Source of the DNA: Anodontia alba
Taxonomy: Eukaryota > Mollusca > Bivalvia > Lucinida > Lucinidae
NCBI GenBank assembly: GCA_964016985.1
Contig: OZ024827.1
Coordinates: 15,270,374-15,334,373 of the forward strand
Direction: 5' to 3'
Length of the DNA: 64,000 bases
Shown: piece after piece, positions 11,128-20,561 of the stretch
Position numbering within the stretch: the first letter of the stretch is position 1
Layout: every line of letters begins with the position of its first letter
Translations under genes and position numbers: made by a program
Notes under the pieces: model-generated
Databases searched by the model: none
Told to the model about the DNA's origin: nothing
The model's input: the letters and a program-made list of their open reading frames with translations, nothing else

Positions 11128-11293
11128 AGTGGAACCTCCATGAACAGTCACCTGTCACCTGTCAACAACAGCAATGTCCGTATAACAGCCACTTTTCTGA
11201 GTTCCCAGAATGCAGTTCGACTATATATTTAAAGTCTCCCTAACATTGATCTCCCTATGAAAGGCTAGCTTTGTGTGATCCTGAGGGTAACTT

Positions 11294-11498
11294 TTAACCC
11301 TTGTCATGCTGAATAAATTGCCACGCCCACTTCTAATTATCAGCCAATCAGATTACTTGATCCAGGTTTTTAATAAAATTCACATACTGAATGACAATCA
11401 GTGCAGGTCCAGATCAGTTGGCTTCTTTAGAAGCCAACTGATCTGGATCTACAGTTTGCAAAGGCAGGGCATATCTGGGTTCAGCAGGACTGGGGTTA
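11294..11498 (+). mobile_element. Family A palindromic MITE, copy 4
   Basis: Complete TTAA-bounded copy. Its inner hairpin around 11,410-11,455 is intact and its right end is GTTCAGCAGGACTGGGGTTAA-like. Confidence 0.78.
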
Positions 11499-11576
11499 AA
11501 ATTTGAAGCATTTTTATGTCTGCATCACAACATTCAATTTAATTATGGATATGCACACTTCTCTCATTCACAATAC

Positions 11577-11860
11577 ATGGTGCATTTGCTGTTAACAAGT
11601 GAGTGCGCCAAGAAAAAATGTGTTGTCGAGGCATATAGGAACGGAAAAGATTGTGATCAGACAGTAAAGCCTCACAGCCTGATAATGACCTTTGTTATAC
11701 AGCAATATATTGTACAGTATCCAGTGATTCTAGAAGTGATTAGTGAAGAAACAGATCAGACTCTGTACATGCGCAGGCTGGTCTGGGCCTTCGCTGTTAG
11801 CATAGGTTTGGAGGGCACATTTTTGCATGGCGCTGTTCAGGTAACAGCCATAGTAAGTAA
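11577..11860. repeat. Family J palindromic repeat, copy 1
   Basis: About 11,590-11,845 carries AATGACCTTTGTTATACAGC, GTACAGTATCCAGTGATTC, and an imperfect hairpin of CAGATCAGACT with GGTCTGGGCCTTCGCTG. A related copy is at 12,110-12,380. The 138-codon frame here runs through this repeat into family A and is not a gene. Confidence 0.5.
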
Positions 11861-11871
11861 TTGTATGATTG

Positions 11872-12085
11872 TTAACCCTTGTCCTGCTGAACCCCGATAT
11901 GCCCTGCAATTGCAAACAGTGTGGATCCAGATCAGTTGGCTTCTGAGGAAGCCAACTGATCTGGATCTGCACTGTTTGTCATTAAGTATGTGAATTTGTA
12001 TCAACAATATGGATCAAACAATCTGATTGGCTAACAATTAGAAGTGGGTGTGGCATCTTAATTTATTCAACATGGCAAGGTTTAA
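11872..12085 (-). mobile_element. Family A palindromic MITE, copy 5
   Basis: Starts TTAACCCTTGTCCTGCTGAA and ends in a degraded CATGGCAAGGTTTAA. The hairpin at about 11,920-11,975 is close to perfect. Confidence 0.78.
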
Positions 12086-12109
12086 AAATCAGTGGGGAGC
12101 TGCTTCCAA

Positions 12110-12380
12110 ATAAACTAGTACAAGAGCATATAGTACAAACTGTGCCGAGAGAAATATGTCTTCAGGGCATGCGCAAACAAGGTAGATCCAGATCAGCCGG
12201 CCAAGCTGCACAGTTTGGTAATGACCTTTGCCACATATTGGTACATTGTACAATATCCAATGATTCAGTAAGCAGACAGTGAAGGCCCTGATCAGACTGC
12301 ACAGAAGTGCAGTCTGATCTGGGCCTTCGATGTCCGCATATACTCCAAAAGCACATTTTTACCCTGCCACAGCTCATGCC
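12110..12380. repeat. Family J palindromic repeat, copy 2
   Basis: Matches copy 1 in AATGACCTTTGCCACAT and TGTACAATATCCAATGATTC. A better hairpin is present here: GATCAGACTGCACAGAAGTGCAGTCTGATC around 12,290-12,320. Confidence 0.55.
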
Positions 12381-12590
12381 ATTTCTTTTGTCTTAATTGG
12401 TACACTTACCTTTTATTTTCCACAGATTATTGTTTTAATATACTAAAAGCAAAAATTTGTAAAATTACAAGAGGGAGCTCCTGCTTTAATAAGGACAGTT
12501 TTAAAAATTACTATTTATTGACCCGAATCTTTTACCTGAAACACTTATACTGCTAAGGTTTTGGTACCTTAAAAGATACAGGCACAGTAA
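12381..12590. other. Unassigned sequence
   Basis: AT-rich sequence with no recognised gene or repeat. Confidence 0.35.
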
Positions 12591-13075
12591 ATAGGTAATT
12601 AGGGGAAGTGGTACACTTTTAAGGGAGGCAACTTTGTCAAAATTATTTTTGCCTCCCCTCTGAAAAGGGGTCAAGTCTAAATGGAAAGAATTCTTTCCTT
12701 TCACGGGGGTGGTTGGGTGAGGAGAAGGTGTCCTGTAGCTTTTGTCACCGGGGCGCCTGACTGATATTGGCTTACAGTTGGGCAAGGCCTACTGTCCTTG
12801 CAGCAGGTAAGGGTAGAGGGGGAATGTTGTTATTTCTTCTGTCCCTTCACTTTCTTTCATTTCCCTTTTCCTTTCCTATCACTCTCTTTCATCTCCTCTT
12901 CTATTTCTTCTATACCTTTTCTCCCTTTCTTTGAGACAAAATGGCCCACATGGGTTGACATGTCGTTAAACCGCAATACAATCCAAATCTTCTTTGCAAA
13001 ATGGGCTTGGTGTACAAGAATGCAAACAAGAAGTCACAAAAGTTGTCTCCCTTGTCAAAAAATGGTAGAAAATCT
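12590..13075. mobile_element. Family H palindromic element, split by a SINE-like insertion
   Basis: Left half (about 12,590-12,705): AGGGAGGCAACTTTGTCAAA, CCTCTGAAAAGGGGTC and a GGAAAGAATTCTTTCC centre. Right half (about 12,990-13,075): GCAAACAAGAAGTCACAAAAG and GTTGTCTCCCTTG. The intervening 12,706-12,990 is the SINE-like repeat M. Other family H copies are near 38.1, 46.0, 48.2 and 50.7 kb. Confidence 0.6.
12706..12990 (+). mobile_element. SINE-like repeat M, copy 1
   Basis: Contains GGGGCGCCTGACTGATATTGG, GTTGGGCAAGGCCT, GCAGGTAAGGGTAGA, a long TTTC-rich polypyrimidine tract, and a GACATGTCGTTAAACCGCAA tail. Copies at 17.4 and 45.4 kb share these blocks and a GTTAAACCCCAA-type 3' end, as in many molluscan SINEs. 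No clear A or B box was identified. Confidence 0.55.
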
Positions 13076-13377
13076 GTTAAGTATGTGATAATGTCCTCTC
13101 TCTGTTACACGTTTATTTTTTGGGTATCATGTATATGGAGATGATACTATTTTTTCTGACACGCATTTTCTTTGTTAAAATTAATATTGTTCACTCAAAA
13201 AAAAAAAATAGGAAACATAAGTGTTTACCCACGTGAAATATAAATTAGGATAGAGTCATGATTTTTTAAGGGATTGCCTCATTGTATTTTGGCATCTAGT
13301 ATCCCATGCAAACAATAAACAAAAACAATTAAGCTAAGAACCAAGGCAACAGATAAAGGAAACATTTAAATTGCTAA

Positions 13378-13486
13378 TTTTCTTATTTCTGCACCAAAAC
13401 ATATGTTGTGGTACTCATAAGAATTGCCTTACTGAGGCAATTCTTATGAGTACCACAACATATGTTTTGGTGCAGAAATAAGAAAA
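13378..13486. repeat. Perfect 52-bp inverted repeat, family E core
   Basis: Arms 13,378-13,429 and 13,435-13,486 are exact complements, separated by the 5-base loop TACTG. They contain ACATATGTTGTGG and GTACTCATAAGAATTGCC. It belongs to family E by its core but lacks the outer ends seen in other E copies. There is no coding frame. Confidence 0.85.
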
Positions 13487-13641
13487 ATATCATCACTTGT
13501 CTCCAAAACATCTTAACTGGAGGTAGAGAAAAAACTTAAAGGTGTATCTGAATGATGGTGAAGTATATGCACTTGAAGAAAGGAAGGGTGATAATGAGGA
13601 AAAAGTAGTTGAAAGCACAAAAATATCTTGTATGCCACTTG

Positions 13642-13855
13642 TTAACCCTAGTCCTGCTGAACCCGGATATACCCTTCCTTTGCAAACAGTGTAGATCCAG
13701 ATCAGTGGGCTTCTGAAGAAGCCAACTGATCTGGATCTGCACTGTTTGCCATTAAGTGTGTGAATTTATAGCAACAATTCGGATCAAATAATCTGATTGG
13801 CTGAAAATTAGAAGTAGGCGTGGCATTTTAATTTATTCAGCAGGACAAGGGTTAA
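13642..13855 (-). mobile_element. Family A palindromic MITE, copy 6
   Basis: Full-length 214-bp copy from TTAACCCTAGTCCTGCTGAA to CAGCAGGACAAGGGTTAA, with a single-base hairpin interruption (GTGGGC for GTTGGC). It is one of the least decayed family A copies. Confidence 0.83.
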
Positions 13856-14740
13856 AAGAAGGTTAGGAAATCTAATATATGCAGTTGTAGTAAATTCTTG
13901 GTTCAAGTGTGTCAGATTCATTAAAAGCCTTTTTTTTATATTTTACAGTATACAAAAAAACGTGGTTTCCGGCAGAGTAAATAATTTTTTTAAAAAATAA
14001 ATTATTCCGAACCGTGCTCAAATGAGCACGGTTTGGAGTAATTTATTTCTTTTCTAACACCCCTCATTGAACAAATGTTTTGCATGAATGATGTTTTTTT
14101 ATTATTTTTTATTGTTTTTCTTTATTATTATCTGACTTCCCCTTTGGTAGTTGAGTATTCCTCTTTAGCATTACGTCACAAGGTTACGTAGTTACAAAGT
14201 TCGATGACCAATTATCAAGATGGCGGATTACTCATGTGAATCAGCTGACAATGAAAAAATATAAAAAAAAAACATGTAAAGTTTAAAAACTTGTATTCTG
14301 TGTTCGTGAAAGAATTGCGAATGCATGGAACTGGAATACTGTGACGGACCTAACGAGGACAGATATAAAACAGCAAAATAAGAATGTTAACTAACTTACT
14401 TTTGTTTTGGAACATGTCAGCAAGATGGAAACAAGAAGTAAACGAATGTGTTTGAATGGTATAACAGTCAGAGGAACTCATCAGGTTGAAAAGTAAAAAA
14501 ACTGCAATGTTCATAGATCATTTTCTGTCTTCTAATATGATTAATTATGTATATGAATGTTTCGGCCAGAATTGTTAGCTAGCATTCATAGTTACCTGGG
14601 GTGCAACTCTCACAACAGTAATATTATTGGTTTTCCTTTGACAGTGCACAATGAAATTCCTATGCTCAAATGTAAAGACAAATAAAGAACAACACGAGCA
14701 TAAGTGTTAGAATATATATTATTTTATAGTTTTATTTTGC
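13856..14740. other. Hairpin and mostly unique sequence
   Basis: A hairpin lies at about 13,995-14,052: AAATTATTCCGAACCGTGCTC, loop AAAT, complement. The remainder is AT-rich and not obviously repeated in the window. At 14,165-14,235 TTACGTCAC, TTACGTAG and CAAGATGGCGG occur close together. The ATG in the last motif opens only 14 codons, so no gene is called. Confidence 0.45.
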
Positions 14741-15225
14741 TTTAGGTTTTACAATTTGCCATAAATGAAAAAAATTCACTACAGATTCCTCAGGAACTAT
14801 GAAAGCTCTAAAGTTGAAACTTGGTACACACATTAGAAGATGGTTGTTGTATCATGTATACAAAAATCAGGGCCAGGGGCCTATAACTTCGAGTTACATC
14901 CCTTGATAGGTTTTACAAATTTCCATTAACGAAAAATTTTTGTCACTTTTCTCAAGAACTGTAAGGATAACAAAGTTGGAACCTGGTACACACATGAGGA
15001 ATGGGTTGATGTATCGTGTATACTGAAATCAGGGCCAAGGGCCCATAACTCATGGAGATAAATCCCTTGATAGGTTTTATGTTGCTTTTATGTTGCCATG
15101 TTACCATGTCCTACAGTGATGTATTTGGTAAGCATGAATTAAAAATATTTCAACACTATGGATATTTCTCCTCCGAAAGTGCTGTAGTGGGGCTATAGTC
15201 AGATCCTCTGACAGATCTAGTTGGG
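14740..15225. repeat. Dimeric ~180-bp repeat with a CTCTGACAGATCTAG end
   Basis: Two units share TCAGGAACTATGAAAGC/TCAAGAACTGTAAGGAT, TTGGTACACACAT, CAGGGCCA(G/A)GGGCC and CCCTTGATAGGTTTTA. The right end is GGGGCTATAGTCAGATCCTC and TGACAGATCTAGTTG. No coding capacity. Confidence 0.6.
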
Positions 15226-15236
15226 TTTTTTTTCCT

Positions 15237-15366
15237 CCATATTTACCCTAAATATTCGACAGGAGCAGACCTTGTAGACCCAGATAAGATGCAGCATCTG
15301 ATCAAGGTCTATACAATTAACCACGCATGCCCTACATCCAGTAGAGTTTTAGAGACATGAACAGGT
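15237..15366. mobile_element. Family F2 palindromic element, partial
   Basis: Begins CATATTTACCCTAAATATTCG and contains GTAGACCCAGATAAGATG with GCATCTGATCAAGGTC, then CCTACATCCAGTAGAG and GAACAGGTCAT. Its right side is cut off where a family D element begins. Confidence 0.55.
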
Positions 15367-15643
15367 CATTACGAAAACATGCCTGTTCAAATATACTGGA
15401 AATTTTACACCAAAAAACAAAAAAATTTCAGAAAAAAATTCTGATATTCTTCATATTTCTGCTCAAAACATAATTGTGGGTGCTGGTTAGACTGCCTCAC
15501 TGAGGTGGTTCTAACAATTACCCACAATCTATGTTTTTTAGCAAAATAAGTAAAATAATGTATACCCCTGTAAACCCCAGTTTTACTACTATATGAATGT
15601 GGGGTTTAAGGGGGTCAAAATTATATAGGTGTGTTTTCATGAT
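15367..15643 (+). mobile_element. Family D palindromic MITE
   Basis: From ATTACGAAAACATGCCTGTT to a GTGTTTTCATGAT end. It has CCAAAAAACAAAAAAATTTC, the CATAATTGTGGGTGCTGG core hairpin, and CCCCTGTAAACCCCAG. Confidence 0.72.
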
Positions 15644-15844
15644 ATAGTCATGTGGATATGTTCAAAATTTAGGACAAGTATGGTAAGGAAATAAGGTGTC
15701 CAACTAATAAGGATAAATGTGGTATGTCTCTGTGGAAATTTTATGGGTAGTCATTGGCATTGCATTAAGTGACTGTAATAATATGTACCCAAATTGGATA
15801 TGAGTCCCTCTATATAAAACTCGAATAAAATTGATCTTATGATA

Positions 15845-16240
15845 TATGCGACCAGTATAGACCCAGATTGCCAGCCTCGGTGGCTCTGTTGGATGCACAT
15901 TAGACTGGTGAATAGGAGGTTGCGGGTTTGATCCCTGCTGGGTAGGCAACATTCTTTTGTGGAGGTTGATTGTGAAATATCTTCTACAGTCATTCTTTCC
16001 CTTCCACTGATACAAGAAGGGCAGTTGTCAGTTTCTGGCGGAATTATGTGCACAACACTGGTTAACTGCTTTAAAGACTAAACCTGCCCAGTAAAAATGT
16101 GTTTAGATAAACTGATCGCTCTCGACATGACCCCATTGGGTTGACTGGGCCGTAAATGCTCAACACACAAAATATAAGACCCATATCAGCATATGCAGAC
16201 TGATCAGGGTCTAAGTAGTTTGCTAATAGGATTTTTAAAT
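15845..16240. mobile_element. F-type palindrome split by SINE copy 2
   Basis: Left piece ACCAGTATAGACCCAGATT (to 15,870) and right piece AGACCCATATCAG...CTGATCAGGGTCTAAG (about 16,170-16,215) are arms of an F-type hairpin. Similar TATAGACCCAGAT and TATAAGACCCATAT flank the SINE, consistent with a target duplication of about 13 bp. Confidence 0.5.
15871..16170 (+). mobile_element. tRNA-derived SINE, copy 2
   Basis: The plus-strand head CAGCCTCGGTGGCTCTGTTGG (A box) and GCGGGTTTGATCCCTGC (B box) is followed by the body shared with the copies at 3.6 and 19.5 kb. The 3' part is CCATTGGGTTGACTGGGCC and CTCAACACACAAAATA. It is more diverged than the other two, and the frames crossing it are not genes. 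Confidence 0.78.
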
Positions 16241-16652
16241 TCATACACTAAGTTAAAAGGGAAGACCCTGATTAAACTATGTCAGCCAGGGTCTGTACTG
16301 ATTGCACATGTTTTCTTCTTGGAGAGAGTTATATATTTTATGGAGGAATAAGAAAAATATCAATACTTTCTGAAAAAATAAAAACATAAAAGCATATAAT
16401 AATGAAAGAAATGGTGGAGCCAGCTGACTTAAATCCATCATTAGCCAGAATATCCCATTTTAGTCTGGAAACTCCCAAACGGGTAAATAGTTTTGCCATT
16501 TTTCTCTTGGAATATCTAAATCACATAGCCTGATCCATCTAAAATGAAATTCGACTCTTCCAATATATAGTGTAGGGGGAGTTGATTCAATCTAAAATGG
16601 AATATACCTTGACAAGTGTTTTTAGGGTTGATTGTTTACTATGATACATAGA
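16240..16652. repeat. Decayed F-type palindrome and hairpin-less F1 relative
   Basis: About 16,258-16,320 is an imperfect AGACCCTGATTAAAC hairpin. About 16,430-16,610 aligns with the right half of the F1 copy at 11.0-11.1 kb (TCTTGGAATATCTAAATCAC, GTAGGGGGAGTTGATTC) but has lost the hairpin. No gene was seen. Confidence 0.5.
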
Positions 16653-16989
16653 TACAGTCGACTCTCATTATCTCGAACTCCAAGGGACTCTATGAAGCAC
16701 TTCGAGATATCCGTACTTCGACATATCAGATTTGCAGAACTGAGGAAAACAATTAATCAAACAACCACCTTTAACAGAATGAATATGTAATTTGACTCCT
16801 AAGTTAGAGATATATTGAAAATATTGTGGAAAAGAGGAGAAATTGCTCCTAAGAGGCAATTTCTCCTCTTTTCCACAATATTTTGTTGCCTGTTGGTAGA
16901 TCTCTGTATTAAAACAGGGACCAGATTTTCACTTCGAGATAAGCGGTTATTCGAGATAAGCGAGTTCGAGATAACGAGAGTCGACTGTA
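16653..16989. mobile_element. Family K pogo-like MITE, copy 1
   Basis: TA-flanked ends CAGTCGACTCTCATTATC and GATAACGAGAGTCGACTG are inverted repeats. TCGAGATA motifs recur near both ends. The centre is a hairpin of GGAAAAGAGGAGAAATTGCTCC and complement around 16,828-16,880. The termini resemble pogo/Tigger-type Tc1/mariner ends, which is inference from the termini only. Confidence 0.78.
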
Positions 16990-17108
16990 TATTGATGCAT
17001 CATCATAGTGACTGCCATGATAGTGCTATCGTGATTGTGTTTTCATCAACTATTGCCGGTAGTCTCTTCACTTATCAATAATTTTGATAGTATTTGTCCC
17101 TGTAGATT

Positions 17109-17254
17109 CCCAGCGGGCACATGACGTAAATATAACGTCGCCTCAACGTCGATGCAACGTCATGTAAATATATCGTCGCCTCAACGTCGATGCAACGTCA
17201 TGACGTTGCATCGACGTTGAGGCGACGTTATATTTACGTCATGTGCCTGCCGGG
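17109..17254. repeat. ACGTC-rich palindromic repeat with CCCAGCGGGCAC ends
   Basis: A ~55-bp unit (CCCAGCGGGCACATGACG, AACGTCGCCTCAACGTCG) is followed by a partial direct copy and then an almost exact inverted copy ending GTGCCTGCCGGG. The inverted arms are about 50 bp. The ACGTC motif recurs through it. It is most likely a small TIR element; the family is unknown. Confidence 0.7.
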
Positions 17255-17424
17255 TTTTCTCCTTCTGTAATACCATTCTGAAGCTTTTTTTTTTTTTTAT
17301 CTAAATTAACAAAGTAAGAGAACAAAAAGGATTTCTGTTCTGCAAAAATGTTTGTTAAAATGTTAGCAAAGCTGTTATTTGAGAGGGCAGTAATGTTAGG
17401 TATCTTTACAGGTAATTTGGTTTT
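17255..17424. other. Unassigned AT-rich sequence
   Basis: Contains a poly-T run at about 17,286-17,299. No gene was seen. Confidence 0.35.
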
Positions 17425-17710
17425 AGCCGGGGTTGTTGGGTGTGGCAGAGGTGTCGGGTATCTTACATCACCAGGGCGTCCAATTGAAATTGGCTTCCAG
17501 CTGGGCAAGGCCTGCTATCCTTGGGGCAGGTAAGGGTAGACAGGGAATGTTTTTATTTCTTCTGTTTCTTCACTTTCATTCCTGTTCCTCTTTCTTCCCT
17601 GTCCTTCTTTTTCATCTCCTCTGCTATCTTATTTCTCCCTTTCTCTGGGAGATGACACAAAATGACCCACCCACAACGGTTGATGTGTCATTAAACCCCA
17701 ACACAATCAA
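17425..17710 (+). mobile_element. SINE-like repeat M, copy 2
   Basis: Shares GGGGTTGTTGGGTG, CACCAGGGCGTCCAATTG, GCTGGGCAAGGCCTGC, GCAGGTAAGGGTAGAC, a polypyrimidine tract and GATGTGTCATTAAACCCCAA with the copies at 12.7 and 45.4 kb. The tail is ACACAATCAATCAA. Frames through it are not genes. Confidence 0.6.
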
Positions 17711-17980
17711 TCAAGTTTGGTTTTATAAACTCAATGAAATTGATAAAATACTGTGTGCTTTGGTGATAGTATTGAGATGCAGTGTGATATTAGACCCTCT
17801 ATAGTGATAGTATTATGATTATAGGGATATCTCAGATAGTGATAGTATCGCGATAGTCATAATTTGGCAGGATAGTAAGCCCGTTTGTTTATATTTGAGC
17901 AAAAGTACACACACACCAAATTTTCTTAAGGTTATTGTCCACATGATTATCATTGACCAATGAAATGAAACCACACATTT
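17711..17980. other. Unassigned sequence with GATAGT-type short repeats
   Basis: About 17,760-17,870 has irregular GTGATAGTAT repeats. No gene was seen. Confidence 0.4.
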
Positions 17981-18255
17981 CATCACGAAAACATGCCTAT
18001 ATAAATTTGACCCCCTTAAACCCCACTTTTATATAGTAAAACTGGGGTTTACAGGGGTATACATTATTTTTCTTATTTCTGCTCAAAAACATAGATTGTG
18101 GGTACTCATTAGAACCGCCTCGCCGAGGCGGTTCTAACGAGTACCCACAATCTATGTTTTGAGCAGAAATATGAAAAATATCGGAGTTTTTGTACCTAAA
18201 AATTTTCAGTTTTTGGAGGTGAAATTGTCTATATATTTGAAGTGTTTTCGTAATG
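17981..18255 (-). mobile_element. Family D palindromic MITE
   Basis: A well-preserved ~275-bp copy from CATCACGAAAACATGCC to GTTTTCGTAATG. The core hairpin (about 18,078-18,175) pairs CATAGATTGTGGGTACTC and GAACCGCCTCG with near-perfect complements across a CCGAGG apex. Confidence 0.83.
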
Positions 18256-18339
18256 TGTACAAAATCCAGGTAATGGTTATCTATGGCCATGCTATTCTTG
18301 TCACTGTGACATCAGAGTGCCCTGTAAAGAGGGTTATCT

Positions 18340-18460
18340 GTAAAACCTGGACTGGCATATTGGCAAACAGTGCAGACCCAGATCAGATGCTGCAGAATGC
18401 AGCATCTGATCAGGGTCTGCACTGTTTACTTAAATTACAGGAAGTTAAGGGTTAAATGAA
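18340..18460. mobile_element. F-type palindrome
   Basis: AACAGTGCAGACCCAGATCA, a GATGCTGCAGAATGCAGCATC apex and GATCAGGGTCTGCACTG form a ~30-bp hairpin at 18,366-18,424. The outer ends are not clear. Confidence 0.65.
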
Positions 18461-18470
18461 ACAGTCTTAA

Positions 18471-18710
18471 CCCTTAAAACACCAAGAAAACCTGCATCTG
18501 AAAATGTTGTCTGTTTATGTCATTTGCTGACTATTCTTGCAAACTTTTCAAACCTATTTTTGCATACAGTGAAACAATGTGGACCCAGATCAGACTGCTC
18601 TAAAGGAGCAGTCTGATCTTGATCCACACTGTTTGCAGAAATGACTTTTAAAATCAGAAGTAGATGACAAAGCAGATGACAATTGTTTTGATTGGCAGTT
18701 TAAGGGTTAA
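18471..18710 (+). mobile_element. Family I palindromic MITE, copy 1
   Basis: Runs from TTAACCCTTAAAACACCAAG to TTGGCAGTTTAAGGGTTAA. The hairpin is GATCAGACTGCTCTAAAGGAGCAGTCTGATC at about 18,586-18,617. An inverted copy lies at 51,382-51,629. Confidence 0.78.
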
Positions 18711-19130
18711 GTCCCTTTCAGCCAAATTTTCCCAGGCTACACTCAGAGACAGTTGACTCACCAGTGCTGTCAGTACTTTGATTGTTTCATGGGTAAAGAG
18801 TTATCATGGTGCATTTTGTTTAAACTGCATAAATTGGACAAAGAGTTAAACACAGTAAATATGGTATAGATCCTATTTGTATTGAATACTGAAGCAACAT
18901 ATCTGATAGCAAAGACATTGCACATAATAGCTTTGATGTTTGGAAAACTAACTGTTGAAGTGTACCCAGCAAAAAACACATATCAGCCATCTGATCAGAG
19001 CCTTTATTGAATGACATTTGGATGGTCAATGATCAAGGCTTTCTTCCTGAAGACAGTCATTAGACAGATCAGATTGCTTGGCTGCACCAGCTGATCTGAG
19101 TCTTTGTTGGAAGCACATGTCATAAGGTAT
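18711..19130. repeat. Unassigned sequence with an imperfect palindrome
   Basis: About 18,960-19,125 has loosely palindromic CTGATCAGAGCCTTTATTG and CAGCTGATCTGAGTCTTTG blocks that recall F-type cores. The rest is unassigned; frames at 18,770-19,029 lack recognisable domains. Confidence 0.4.
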
Positions 19131-19134
19131 GTAA

Positions 19135-20010
19135 TATTCACTTACACTGTGGCTCAATTATTGAATGTCCCTAATGCATAAATTACATTTTTTACCAATT
19201 GTGGCTCAGTTATATATAAGAAACATTGTCTTATTGTGGCTGAATTATTGAATGTCTCTTATATCATCTCACTATCATTATCATTATCTCACATTATGGC
19301 TAAATTATTGAATGTACCTTATATATAAGGATCACTATCTCACATTGTAACTAAATTATTGAATGTCCCTCATATATAAGAAATATTATCCCTCATTTTG
19401 GCTCAGTTATTGAATGTCCCTACCCTTATGTAGAAGAAGTATTATCTCAAAGTGAGGCTCAATTGTTGTTTGTTTGTGTTGAGGTTTTACTGCCCAGTCA
19501 ACCCATCTAAGTCAACCCAGTGGGGTCATGTCGAGCGCGGTCAGTTTACCTAACCACACCTTTACTGGGCAGGCTTTGTCCTCTAAGCGGTTAACCAGTA
19601 TTGTGCACATTCTTTCACCAGAAACTGACAACTGCCCTTCTTGAATCAGCAGAAGGGAGAGAATGACCGTAGAAAATATTTCATGATCAATCTCCACGAA
19701 AGAATGTTGCCGACCTCGGCAGGGGTTGAACCCGCAACCTCCTGGTCTCCAGTCAGACGGCGCATCCAACTGAGCCACCGAGGCCGGCGGCTCAATTATT
19801 GAATACACCTAATGTATTAGAAGCATTATCTCACATTAATGTGGCTCAATAAATGAACATCCCTCATGTATAAGGTACATTATCGCATATTGTGGCTCAA
19901 TTATTGACTGTCCCTCATGTTCAAGGAATATATAATCGCATGTGTTAGTTACTGAAAGTCCCTCTGGGAACAAAATCTCACATTGTGGCTAAATTATTGA
20001 ACCTTCCTCA
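19135..20010 (+). repeat. ~51-bp tandem array
   Basis: Degenerate units of about 50 bp built on TGGCTCAATTATTGAATGTCC, CTCATATATAAG and ACATTATCTCA. The array is interrupted by SINE copy 3 and continues beyond it. Confidence 0.8.
19467..19787 (-). mobile_element. tRNA-derived SINE, copy 3
   Basis: Read on the minus strand: GCCTCGGTGGCTCAGTTGG (A box), GCGGGTTCAACCCCTGC (B box), the body common to the other two copies, and a CTCAACACAAACAAACAA tail. It is the best-preserved copy, with near-canonical promoter boxes. GGCTCAATT on both sides fits a target duplication within the 51-bp array. Confidence 0.85.
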
Positions 20011-20110
20011 AGCAGAATGTACTTTCCTGTAGAAAATTAAAAACAAATATGTTATTATTATTGACAACAGAGATTTAGATTTAAGATTTTCTAAGAGCTC
20101 TTTAGAATTT

Positions 20111-20292
20111 TTAACCCTTGTCCTGCTGAACCAGGATATACCCTGTTTTGTAAAGAAGCCAACTGATCTGGATCTGCACTGTTTGCCATCAAGTGTACAA
20201 ATTTATAGCAAAAGTCTGGATCAAGTAACCTGATTGGCTGAAAATTAGAAGTGGGCGTGGCATCGTAATTTATTCAGCAGGACAAGGGTTAA
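20111..20292 (-). mobile_element. Family A palindromic MITE, copy 7 (hairpin deleted)
   Basis: TTAA-bounded copy of 182 bp. The left hairpin arm is missing, so CCCTGTTTTGTAAAGAAGCC joins straight to the right arm. Both termini remain, as expected if the hairpin collapsed by deletion. Confidence 0.75.
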
Positions 20293-20561
20293 GGAATGAC
20301 TGAAACAACTGTTGAAATATTGTCATACAAAATCTCTGAATGACTTCTTCAGTTTAATAACTATCCAGATTTCTTTTTTGAATGAAATCTTATCTTAGAA
20401 CACTACCATATTAACCCTACGTTTTAGGACAGACAGGCCTGAATAAACAGTGTATAGACTCAGACCAGATGCTGCAGAATGTGGCATCTGATCAAGGTCT
20501 TCTACTCTGCCATTCATCTAGCAGTATTTTAGAAACATCAGCAGGGAGTGAAATGGACTTG
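20293..20561. repeat. Family F2 element, partial
   Basis: About 20,405-20,555 shows TTAGGACAGACAGGCCTG, GTATAGACTCAGACCAGATG with GCATCTGATCAAGGTC, and CATTCATCTAGCAG. It runs directly into a family D element. Confidence 0.5.

Noticed and set aside
14217..14262. Short ATG frame after CAAGATGGCGG as a first exon
   Set aside because: Only 14 codons, no in-frame splice donor and no downstream exon in the window; kept only as a low-interest observation.
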